Assembly: GCF_022695515.1 (NCBI RefSeq)
Contig: NZ_JALDPT010000010.1
Location: forward strand, 1-64,000
From: Phenylobacterium aquaticum
Lineage (GTDB): Bacteria; Pseudomonadota; Alphaproteobacteria; Caulobacterales; Caulobacteraceae
DNA length: 64,000 nucleotides
Reading direction: 5' to 3'
Shown: in pieces, positions 57,355-64,000 of the stretch
Layout: each line of letters begins with the position of its first letter
How positions within the stretch are numbered: the first letter of the stretch is position 1
The notes under the pieces: model-generated
Seen by the model: the letters and a program-made list of their open reading frames with translations, nothing else
What the model was told of the DNA's origin: nothing
Database searches by the model: none
Made by a program: the position numbers and the translations under genes

Positions 57355-58374
57355 ATGCAGCACCGAATGGGGCCCGGCCCCCTGCTCGACGCCAGAGGCC
57401 GGCTGACAGAGCCCGGCTGGGCGACCGCCGAGGTGAAGACCTATGCCCGCGCCGCCGTGAAGGCGCCGAAGTGGCGGCTGAAGGAATGGGACTATTACGC
57501 GGTGCTGGGGCCCAGGTTCGGCCTGGCGCTAACCGTGGCCGACAACGGCTATATGGGCCTGCTCGCCACCGCCTGGATGGATTTCGAGGCCAAGACGGCG
57601 ACCAATGGCGCGGCCATGCTGGGCTTTCCCATGGGGCGCATGGGCTTGCCTGAGACCGCAGAGGCGGGCGACATCGTCCAGGCGCACGGCGGGATCCGCC
57701 TTGAATTCCGCCACGAGGCGGGCGGGCGGCGGCTGATCGTCGACCAGCCGGGATTTGACGGCGGCAAGGGGTTGAAGGGCGAGATCTTCCTGCGCCAGCC
57801 GCCCATGGACCGGATGGTGATCGCCACCCCGTTCCCGAACGCGCCCAGGGCCTTCTACTACAACCAGAAGATCAACTGCCTGGCCGCCGAGGGCGAGGTG
57901 GTCGTGGGCGGGACGCGCCACCGGTTCGATCCGGCCGAGGCCTTCGGGGTGCTCGACTGGGGCCGGGGCGTCTGGACCTATGACAACACCTGGTACTGGG
58001 GCTCGGCCTCGGGCCTGGTGGACGGGCGGCCCTTCGGCTTCAACATCGGCCACGGGTTCGGGGACACCTCGGCGGCCAGCGAGAACATGGTCTTCCTGGA
58101 CGGCGTGGCCCACAAGCTGGGCGAGGTGACCTTCCACCTGCCCAAGGGCGCGCACGATGGCGGGCCCTGGCGCTTCACCAGCAACGACGGCCGGTTCGAG
58201 ATGAGCTTCGAGCCGATCGTCGACCGGGCCTCGGCCACCGACCTCGGGATCCTGCGCTCGATCCAGCACCAGGTGTTCGGCCGGTTCTCCGGCGCGGTCG
58301 GGCTGGACGACGGGACGCGGCTGAGGATCGACAACCTGCTGGGCTTCGCCGAGGAGGTGGAGAACCGCTGGTAG
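57355..58374 (+). CDS. DUF2804 family protein
   Basis: The 339-residue protein starts at ATG 57355 with GGGGGAGA upstream. It is rich in aromatic strands (WDYYAVLGPRFGLALTVAD, GRGVWTYDNTWYWGSASG, FGFNIGHGFGDTSAASENM), which fit the DUF2804 beta-rich family. No signal peptide. It follows ilvD by 61 bases but no functional link is evident. Convergent with the glycosyltransferase gene, three bases apart. Confidence 0.75.
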   Translation: MQHRMGPGPLLDARGRLTEPGWATAEVKTYARAAVKAPKWRLKEWDYYAVLGPRFGLALTVADNGYMGLLATAWMDFEAKTATNGAAMLGFPMGRMGLPETAEAGDIVQAHGGIRLEFRHEAGGRRLIVDQPGFDGGKGLKGEIFLRQPPMDRMVIATPFPNAPRAFYYNQKINCLAAEGEVVVGGTRHRFDPAEAFGVLDWGRGVWTYDNTWYWGSASGLVDGRPFGFNIGHGFGDTSAASENMVFLDGVAHKLGEVTFHLPKGAHDGGPWRFTSNDGRFEMSFEPIVDRASATDLGILRSIQHQVFGRFSGAVGLDDGTRLRIDNLLGFAEEVENRW

Positions 58375-58377
58375 GGC

Positions 58378-60018
58378 TCAGGCCGGGGTCAGGACGACCA
58401 GGCCGAACTTGGCGAGCCACATCACGCCACGACGGGCCACGGCCGGCGGGCCGCCCATGGCGGCCACAAGACTGGCGACGCTGGGGGCGCCGGCCTCCGC
58501 CAGGCGGTGCAGGGCGACCAGGGTCGCCTGCGGCAGGTGTTCGTCGACCAGGGCCTTGGCGAGGTGAAGCTGGAGCAGGGTCTGCAGGGCCTGGCCCGAC
58601 CCCGGGGCGGCGGCGACCGTCCAGGCGTCGGACAGGATCGCCGTCGGATAGGTCGCGAACAGGGCGAAGGGGTCAGGCCGGGCGGGCCAGGCGACCGGCG
58701 GCGCGGCCGGAGCCGCCCGGCGCAGGCCGTCCAGCTCTTCCACCAGGTCCAGGTACCGCTCGAGAATCACCGGCCAGCGATAGTCGGCGACGGCGCGGGC
58801 CCGGCCCGCCGCGCCCATGCGGGCGCGCAGCTCGGCGTCCCCGGCCAGGGTGGCGATGCGGTCTGTAAGCTCGGCGACATCCACGGCCGTGGCGAAGGAC
58901 AGCCGGCCGACGAACTGGTCATAGGTGTCGCGCTCCTCCGCATAGCGGGAGATGAGATCGCCGCCGGCGCCGGGCGGCGCGGCCACGGTGCGCACCCGGA
59001 AGCCGTCGAGCCCGTCACGGACCGTATCGCGATAGCCGTTCCAGTCGCTGACCAGGACGGGCAGGCCCGCGGCCATGGCCTCGATGGGGGTGAGGCCGAA
59101 GGTCTCCTGCACATTGTCGGCCAGGGAGGCGAAGACGTCGGCCGCCTGCCAGGCCGAGGCGTAGGCCCGGGCGTCGGCGCCATCGACATGCTGGATGCGC
59201 ACCGAGGGGGCGAGCGCCGCCTGGGCCGCGCGATAGACGTCGCGCACCGCGGGCGTCGGAAACACCCCGGCCTCGAGCAGGACGAGCCGGCGGCCCGTCC
59301 GCCGGGCGGCCGCCTCAAGCGCCTGATAGAGCGGGGCGGGATTGGCCTTGGCGTGGAAGACCAGCCGCCCGGCGAACAGGAACGCCACCTCGTCCTCGGC
59401 GAGGCCGAGCGCGGTCCGGGCGCGGGCGATGGTCGCCGGGGTCCGGCGCAGGGCGTCGGTGTCGACGCCGAGCGGAATCACCGGCGTCTGGACCTGGACG
59501 AAGCGGTCGGCGCCCAGCTCGCGCGCCGCCCAGTCGCGATAGTCGGCCTGCAGCCGCAGCACCACGTCGCGGGCCACCTGCGAGGTGCAGATCAAGGCGT
59601 CCCAGGGCTGGAAGGGCGCGAGCGCCTGGACGGCGACGGCGTCCATGCTCTCCACCGTCGCCAGGGTGTGGGTGACGCCGAACAGGCTGTAGCGGCGGGG
59701 GTCCTGCGCGTTGCGGGCATGGGCCAGGCGCGGAACGACGGGGGCCGGCCAGTAGAGGGCGCCCAGCCGATCCCCCAGCGGGGCGGGCGGCCCCCGATGC
59801 CACTGCAGGCGGCCCCGGAACTTCAGACCCTGGAGCTGCTCGCCGAACGCCTTGGCCTCGCCGGAGAAGACGCCCAGGGCGTGCAACTCGCCGGCCGGCC
59901 ACATGTCGACGATGGCCTTCAGGAGCCCCTGTCCCGCGCTCTGGCGGCCCATGATCTTGCCGGCCATGGAGAAGCTGTCGACCGCATAGGCGAGGGCGAA
60001 ATTCAGGGGTCTGACCAT
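58378..60018 (-). CDS. GT4-type glycosyltransferase with extra C-terminal domain
   Basis: The 546-residue product is a GT-B enzyme. IPLGVDTDALRRTP starts the nucleotide-binding half, then FLFAGRLVFHAKANP, VFASLADNVQETFGLTPIEAMAAGLPVLVSDWNGYRDTVRDG with the E-x7-E motif. After the catalytic part (about residue 420) there is a Pro/Ala linker and a roughly 110-residue helical tail ending VASLVAAMGG and FGLVVLTPA, which resembles a winged-helix pattern. Sugar donor and acceptor unknown. Confidence 0.82.
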   Translation of the reverse strand: MVRPLNFALAYAVDSFSMAGKIMGRQSAGQGLLKAIVDMWPAGELHALGVFSGEAKAFGEQLQGLKFRGRLQWHRGPPAPLGDRLGALYWPAPVVPRLAHARNAQDPRRYSLFGVTHTLATVESMDAVAVQALAPFQPWDALICTSQVARDVVLRLQADYRDWAARELGADRFVQVQTPVIPLGVDTDALRRTPATIARARTALGLAEDEVAFLFAGRLVFHAKANPAPLYQALEAAARRTGRRLVLLEAGVFPTPAVRDVYRAAQAALAPSVRIQHVDGADARAYASAWQAADVFASLADNVQETFGLTPIEAMAAGLPVLVSDWNGYRDTVRDGLDGFRVRTVAAPPGAGGDLISRYAEERDTYDQFVGRLSFATAVDVAELTDRIATLAGDAELRARMGAAGRARAVADYRWPVILERYLDLVEELDGLRRAAPAAPPVAWPARPDPFALFATYPTAILSDAWTVAAAPGSGQALQTLLQLHLAKALVDEHLPQATLVALHRLAEAGAPSVASLVAAMGGPPAVARRGVMWLAKFGLVVLTPA

Positions 60019-60152
60019 GCCCTTTCCTGGCCTTGGCTCGCGCCTCAGGCAAGAGCGGAACAGAGTTGGCGCGACGCTCCATTGAACCTTGCGGAAAGCA
60101 TCACCACATTGAAGTCATCCGAGGGACGCGCCGGTTCTGGGCGGAGCCTCGG

Positions 60153-60179
60153 AGAGTCGCTTGATCTTGCGAGGACTCT
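60153..60179 (+). promoter_or_regulatory. Hairpin sequestering the hsp20 ribosome site (possible RNA thermometer)
   Basis: AGAGTC (60153-60158) pairs with GACTCT (60174-60179), extended by GC/GC (59-60 with 69-70). The GAGGA Shine-Dalgarno at 60171-60175 sits inside the 3' side. This is the arrangement of ROSE-type heat-responsive leaders that precede alphaproteobacterial small heat-shock genes. Inference from sequence complementarity only. Confidence 0.4.
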
Positions 60180-60182
60180 GGA

Positions 60183-60605
60183 ATGAATCGATCTGTGGTT
60201 TTCGACAGCCCCTTCCTGCTGGGGTTCGAGCATACGCGAAGCCTTATCGAGCGCGCGGCCAAGGCCGCCGCCGAAAGCTATCCGCCATACAATGTGGAGG
60301 ACCGGGGCGCGGGCGCGCTTCGCATCACCCTGGCGGTGGCCGGCTTTACGCCCGACACCCTGCAGATCACGCTTGAGGACCGGCACCTGACGGTGGCGGG
60401 CAAGCGCGAGGACGGCGGGGGCAAGGCCGAGGACGCCTATCTGCATCGCGGCATCGCCGCGCGCGGCTTCGTGCGCTCCTTCGTCCTGGCCGACGGCATG
60501 GTGGTCGAGCGCGCCCTGCTCGAGCATGGCCTGCTGCACATCGATCTCGACCGTCCCGAACCCGATCGTCTGGTGAAACGCATTCCGATCCAGACGGCCG
60601 GCTGA
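60183..60605 (+). CDS. Small heat-shock protein, Hsp20 family
   Basis: The 140-residue product has the alpha-crystallin domain: YPPYNVEDRGAGALRITLAVAG, LQITLEDRHLTVAGKR, YLHRGIAARGFVRSFVLADG, and the C-terminal IPI anchor motif in KRIPIQTAG. It is an ATP-independent holdase chaperone. A likely thermosensing hairpin precedes it and a DUF1150 gene follows, as is usual in alphaproteobacteria. Confidence 0.93.
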   Translation: MNRSVVFDSPFLLGFEHTRSLIERAAKAAAESYPPYNVEDRGAGALRITLAVAGFTPDTLQITLEDRHLTVAGKREDGGGKAEDAYLHRGIAARGFVRSFVLADGMVVERALLEHGLLHIDLDRPEPDRLVKRIPIQTAG

Positions 60606-60674
60606 GGACGGACTGGGCGCCCGGCCGAACCCGGAGGGCGTCATAAGCGTTAGTGTTTCAAGGAGGTGGTCATT

Positions 60675-60941
60675 ATGACACCCAATTTCGCGACCGATCT
60701 TTCTCTGGAAGCCTTCGCCGCCCTGGGCGGCCCCGATCTCGTCTATGTCCGGCCGATCAAGGCCGCCGAGATCCTGGCCTCGACCCCGAACGGCCAGATC
60801 GAGGGCTTCGAACTCCAGCCCGACCAAGTGCTCTACGCGGTCCACCGCGCCAATGGCGAACGCCTGGCCGTGATGACCGACAAGGACACCGCCATGGCCG
60901 CCGCGCTGGCCCATGAGCTCGCGCCGGTGTCGGTGCACTAG
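60675..60941 (+). CDS. DUF1150 family protein
   Basis: The 88-residue protein starts at the ATG 60675 behind a strong AGGAGG at 60661. It contains the family-typical LGGPDLVYVRPIKAAEIL and DQVLYAVHRANGERLAVMTDKDTAMAAA. DUF1150 genes commonly sit downstream of hsp20/ibpA in alphaproteobacteria. Function unknown; co-occurrence suggests a heat-stress role. Confidence 0.85.
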   Translation: MTPNFATDLSLEAFAALGGPDLVYVRPIKAAEILASTPNGQIEGFELQPDQVLYAVHRANGERLAVMTDKDTAMAAALAHELAPVSVH

Positions 60942-60950
60942 ATCTTATTG

Positions 60951-61089
60951 TCCACGAACCACACGAACGACACGAACGAGCCCGCGCCAGTTCAGGTCGT
61001 TTCCGACAGGCTTCTGTCCATCACCTCGACAACCCACCCCGCCGGGGGCGGCCACGAATCCGTTCGTGTGGTTCGTGTGGTTCGTGGAC
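60951..61089. repeat. 28-bp inverted repeat with internal tandem units
   Basis: The left arm 60951-60978 and the right arm 61062-61089 are reverse complements over 28 bases with a single mismatch. Each arm is built from a roughly 9-base unit (ACGAACCAC, three copies). The intervening 83 bases have no gene. The element lies between convergent DUF1150 and ptsN and could form a long terminator stem, or be a copy of a dispersed repeat. Confidence 0.75.
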
Positions 61090-61122
61090 CGTCTTCCTGC
61101 GATCGACCCTGCAGGCCCGCGT

Positions 61123-61587
61123 CTAGGCCGCGGTCGAGCGGGCTTCCTGGGCGAGCAGGACGTGGATGGCGTCGGCGGTGCGGGCCTGGCGCAGCTGTTC
61201 GCGCAGGTCGCCCTGGCGCAGGACGCGGGAGACGCGGGCGAGGGCCCGCAGATGCTCCGACCCCGCATTGGCCGGAGCCAGCAGGGCGAAGATCAGATCG
61301 ACCGGCTGGTCGTCGATGGCGGCGAAGTCGACCGGCTGCTCCAGGCGCATGAACACGCCGCACATCCGCTGCAGGCCCTCGACCCGGGCATGGGGCACGG
61401 CGACGCCGTGGCCGACGCCGGTGGAGCCGTGGCTCTCGCGTTCGGTGAGGGCCTCGAGCACGCGGGCGGACTCCAGGCCGAAATTGCGCGACGCGATCTC
61501 GGAGATCGCCGCCAGGACCTGACGCTTGCTGGACGCGCTCGCACGCGGCGCGATGGCCGCGCGATCCAGAATCTCACCAATCAACAT
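61123..61587 (-). CDS. ptsN: PTS nitrogen-regulatory protein EIIA(Ntr)
   Basis: The 154-residue protein has the phospho-acceptor His in GVGHGVAVPHARVEGL, the LEQPVDFAAIDDQPVDLIFALLAPA segment and the C-terminal LRQGDLREQLRQA. It takes phosphate from NPr and regulates potassium, (p)ppGpp and nitrogen responses. Position beside hpf is typical. Confidence 0.95.
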   Translation of the reverse strand: MLIGEILDRAAIAPRASASSKRQVLAAISEIASRNFGLESARVLEALTERESHGSTGVGHGVAVPHARVEGLQRMCGVFMRLEQPVDFAAIDDQPVDLIFALLAPANAGSEHLRALARVSRVLRQGDLREQLRQARTADAIHVLLAQEARSTAA

Positions 61588-61655
61588 TGTCTCGCGACGC
61601 CCAATTACACTGCCCGCCCCACGTAGACCGACGCGGAGCAGGCGAAACGCGATCC

Positions 61656-62291
61656 CTAGGGAGCCGTTCCGTTCGCCCCGTTCCCGTTCGGCGATTTGGT
61701 GCGTTCGGGATCGATCCAGCCGATGTTCCCGTCGGGCCGGCGATATACCACGGACAATCCGCCGTGGGCCGCGTTCCTAAACACGATTGTTTGAGATTCC
61801 GTCAAGTCCAACTCCATGACCGCCATGGAAACGGTCATCGTGCGGAGCGCTTTCTCCGTTTCGGCGATCACCATGGCCGAGGGGAAGGGACCGGTCGCCG
61901 CTGAGTCGGCGTCGTCCCAGGCCTCGTCGGTGTCATCGTCCGGCGCGCGCAGCACGAAATAGGAGGCGGTCTCGGCCTGGCGTGCGGTGGCGGCGATCGA
62001 GTGGCTTTTCAATCGCTGCTTATACCGGCGAATGCGGCTCTCGATCTTGGCCAGGGCGGCGTCGAACGCGCCATGCGCGTCATTGCCCAGACCGTGACTC
62101 TGCAGGGACTGGCCGGAGGCCAGCTTCACCGCACAGTCGACCCTGAAGGAATGGCCCTCGCGACTGACGACCACGTCGGCGATGCCGCCGCGATCGAAGT
62201 ACTTCCCGATGGAGCCGGTGATTTCATCGGTGACCCGCTCACGCAGGGCCTCTCCGACGGCGACATGCTTTCCAGCGACTTGGACTTGCAT
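61656..62291 (-). CDS. hpf: Ribosome hibernation-promoting factor, long form
   Basis: The 211-residue product starts MQVQVAGKHVAVGEALRERV with the YfiA/HPF N-terminal domain (RVDCAVKLASGQSLQSHG, KIESRIRRYKQRLKSH). A linker follows, then the C-terminal dimerization domain (VMELDLTESQTIVFRNAAHG, LSVVYRRPDGNIGWIDP). The long form dimerises ribosomes into 100S particles in stationary phase. No clear Shine-Dalgarno precedes the ATG at 62291. A start at 62327 is less likely. Confidence 0.93.
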   Translation of the reverse strand: MQVQVAGKHVAVGEALRERVTDEITGSIGKYFDRGGIADVVVSREGHSFRVDCAVKLASGQSLQSHGLGNDAHGAFDAALAKIESRIRRYKQRLKSHSIAATARQAETASYFVLRAPDDDTDEAWDDADSAATGPFPSAMVIAETEKALRTMTVSMAVMELDLTESQTIVFRNAAHGGLSVVYRRPDGNIGWIDPERTKSPNGNGANGTAP

Positions 62292-62590
62292 GAGGAGAAG
62301 AACGCGCCTGTCCGCAGATGGTGTCAAGCACCCTTCCCGTGTGCCGCAGGCGTGATCGGCGGGAGGCGAAAAGCCGCAGGCTTTGACAGGCGCGGGGTTG
62401 ATGGGCTATCGGGCCTTCATGCGGTGCATGACCATTAAAAGCGCGATTAAAACGACCGGGCTCTCGGGGCCTGGGGGTTCGCGCGCGCACGCCGCATAAC
62501 AACCCTCAGCAGACCCCGCCGGCAGGACGGGGTCGCAGGGTTTCCTAACCTTCGCCGCTCCCGGTCCCCGGCTCATCCCCGGAGAGACCC
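62292..62590. other. Divergent intergenic region hpf / asd
   Basis: A 299-base gene-free stretch. It holds a short AT-rich direct repeat (ATTAAAA at 62434-62440 and 62446-62452) that could lie in the asd promoter, and a 7-bp hairpin GACCCCG / CGGGGTC near 62512-62534 that would fall in the asd leader. I recognise no known riboswitch. Confidence 0.4.
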
Positions 62591-63640
62591 ATGACGCATC
62601 CCAATCCCAGCTTCCCCGACCAGGCCCAGGCCCGCCCCCTGAACGTCGCCATTGTCGGCGCCACCGGCGCCGTGGGCGTTGAACTGATGGGCTGCCTTGA
62701 GCGGCGGGGCTTTCCCGTCGCCTCGCTGCGGCTGCTCGCCTCGGCGCGCTCAGCCGGCCGCACCCTGCCCTTCAAGGGTCAGGACGTGGTGATCGAGGCG
62801 CTGGGCCCTGACAGCTTGCAGGGCATGGACGTGGCCCTGTTCTCGGCCGGCGCCACCATCAGCCGCCAGTACGCGCCGATCGCTGCCGCGGCCGGCTGCG
62901 TGGTGATCGACAATTCCTCGGCCTTCCGGATGGACGAGGGCACGCCCCTGGTGGTGCCCGAGGTCAATGGCGCCCTGCTCGCCGACCGCCCGGCCCTGGT
63001 GGCCAATCCCAACTGCGTGGCGGCCATCGCGGTGATGGCTCTGGCCCCGCTGCACGCCCGCAACCCGGTGACCCGGGTGATCGGCGCCACCTATCAGTCG
63101 GCCTCCGGCGCCGGGGCCGCGGCCATGGCCGAACTCGAGGCCTCCACCACCGCCTATCTTGCCGGCGAGGCCTATGCGCCGAAGGTGCTGCCGCACCCCT
63201 ACGCCTTCAACCTGTTCAGCCACAACGCCGATGTCGACGCCGCCAGCGGCTATAACGGCGAAGAGCTGAAGGCCATGGCCGAGATCCGCAAGATCCTGGC
63301 GGCGCCGGACATGCGGCTGTCCTTCACCTGCGTGCGGGTGCCGGTGCTGCGCGCCCACTCCATGGCGCTGACGGTCGAGTTCGAGCGCCCCGTGACCCCG
63401 GCGGAGGCCGAGGCCTGGCTGGCCGACGCGGCCGGCGTGCGGCTGGTCAATGATCACGCGGCCAATCACTACCCCATGCCCAACGAGGCCTCGGGCGGCG
63501 ACGACGTGCTGGTGGGCCGGATCCGCGCCGACCTGTCGGATCCCACCGGCCGGACCCTGTCGCTCTTCCTGTCCGGCGACCAGCTGCTGAAGGGCGCGGC
63601 GCTCAACGCCGTGCAGATCGCCGAGGCCCTGCCGCGCTGA
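62591..63640 (+). CDS. asd: Aspartate-semialdehyde dehydrogenase
   Basis: The 349-residue product has VAIVGATGAVGVELMGCLERRGFP (NADP site), VVIDNSSAFRMDEGTPLVVPEVNG, the catalytic Cys in VANPNCVAAIAVMAL, and the catalytic His in VPVLRAHSMALTVEF. It makes the branch-point aldehyde for lysine, diaminopimelate, threonine and methionine. Normal length. Confidence 0.96.
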   Translation: MTHPNPSFPDQAQARPLNVAIVGATGAVGVELMGCLERRGFPVASLRLLASARSAGRTLPFKGQDVVIEALGPDSLQGMDVALFSAGATISRQYAPIAAAAGCVVIDNSSAFRMDEGTPLVVPEVNGALLADRPALVANPNCVAAIAVMALAPLHARNPVTRVIGATYQSASGAGAAAMAELEASTTAYLAGEAYAPKVLPHPYAFNLFSHNADVDAASGYNGEELKAMAEIRKILAAPDMRLSFTCVRVPVLRAHSMALTVEFERPVTPAEAEAWLADAAGVRLVNDHAANHYPMPNEASGGDDVLVGRIRADLSDPTGRTLSLFLSGDQLLKGAALNAVQIAEALPR

Positions 63641-63726
63641 GGCCAAGTGGTCTGGTCGGCTGTCCGGAATTGGGGCTTTCGACCAGACCGCCCGTCGGCG
63701 ATGACGGGGCTCAAGGAGACCTGACC

Positions 63727-64000
63727 ATGCCGCTTGAGATCCTCGACATCGCCGCCCGCCCCGATTTGAAGCCCGCCTGGCGGACGCTGTTCGACAGCTA
63801 TTCGACCTTCTACAAGCGCCAGCTCACCGACCCGGTGGCCGAGGCGGTGTGGACCTGGCTCATGGACCCGGGCCACGAGGTCGAGGGGCGGCTGGCCCTG
63901 GTGGCGGGGCGGCCCATCGGCCTCGCCCACTTCCGCCGGCAGCCCCGGCCGGCCTTCGGCGAGGACATGGGCTATCTGGACGACCTGTTCGTCGCGCCGG
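63727..64000 (+). CDS. GNAT-family N-acetyltransferase, N-terminal fragment (cut by right edge)
   Basis: An open frame from the ATG at 63727 runs off the end of the window (91 codons). It has RTLFDSYSTFYKRQ, a central strand RLALVAGRPIGLAHFRR and MGYLDDLFVAP, the last being the beta4 segment that precedes the acetyl-CoA loop of GNAT enzymes. It follows asd by 86 bases. Substrate unknown. Confidence 0.8.
   Translation, partial: MPLEILDIAARPDLKPAWRTLFDSYSTFYKRQLTDPVAEAVWTWLMDPGHEVEGRLALVAGRPIGLAHFRRQPRPAFGEDMGYLDDLFVAP

Noticed and set aside
60061..60152. Sigma-32 promoter for hsp20
   Set aside because: CTTGCGG and CACATT are present but the spacing is too short for a heat-shock promoter.
62435..62450. 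CtrA-like site (two TTAA half-sites) upstream of asd
   Set aside because: The half-sites are eight bases apart rather than seven, and the flanks do not match the consensus.
62512..62534. Possible riboswitch in the asd leader
   Set aside because: A single 7-bp hairpin; nothing resembling a lysine or SAM aptamer core could be found.

Overview
The window is chromosomal DNA, very GC-rich, from an alphaproteobacterium of the family Caulobacteraceae (Caulobacter/Phenylobacterium-like). The assignment rests on a DivL-type pseudokinase with Tyr in place of the phospho-accepting His, a CC_3452-family secreted protein beside the F1-ATPase operon, an SOS-boxed mmcB, the Sco-RegB-RegA redox locus, the amgK-murU sugar recycling pair, an ATP synthase beta subunit with a long Ala/Lys/Pro-rich N-terminal extension, and Hsp20 followed by DUF1150. 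Gene content is mostly housekeeping. I see no prophage, integrase, insertion sequence, CRISPR array, rRNA or plasmid-like region, and no clearly novel multi-gene system.

Layout. 0-5 kb: end of a secreted-protein gene, then the F1 operon atpHAGDC (reverse). 5-16 kb: small secreted proteins, an M14-like secreted protein, a class A PBP, a YgjP-type metallopeptidase, an intracellular PHA depolymerase, sco divergent from regB-regA, SOS-regulated mmcB, lipocalin. 16-21 kb: a ferritin-like diiron protein behind an FNR/FixK box, an isochorismatase-like hydrolase, a zincin overlapping an unknown gene, and divL. 21-28 kb: ferredoxin plus its reductase, sdhCDAB, a LysR regulator and a GST. 28-39 kb: MFS transporter, zapE, then a tightly packed tsaE-amgK-murU-addB-addA run followed by trxA. 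39-46 kb: TPR glycosyltransferase, then GFA-trpF-trpB-trpA-accD-folC (reverse). 46-52 kb: GNAT, mscL, and aroA-cmk-rpsA-ihfB. 52-58 kb: tRNA-Ala(GGC), 2OG dioxygenase, rpiB, YciI, LysR divergent from ilvD, DUF2804. 58-64 kb: glycosyltransferase, hsp20-DUF1150, ptsN, hpf, asd, and a GNAT gene cut by the right edge.

The most striking property is technical. Ten conserved genes (regA, divL, a sdh-adjacent lysR, zapE, tsaE, addA, trpB, a GFA gene, an ilvD-adjacent lysR, ilvD) are each broken by a one- or two-base indel, nearly always a missing base. Repairing it restores the normal family length and conserved motifs. Several of these genes are essential or near-essential in relatives, so residual sequencing or assembly error is far likelier than real pseudogenes. 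I annotate each as one gene and give the break point.

The biologically interesting leads are: a FixK/FNR-controlled diiron protein close to RegBA; a secreted protein with M14 carboxypeptidase-like residues; a conserved-looking zincin/unknown gene pair; a glycosyltransferase with a possible winged-helix tail; a possible RNA thermometer in front of hsp20; and a 28-bp near-perfect inverted repeat between DUF1150 and ptsN.
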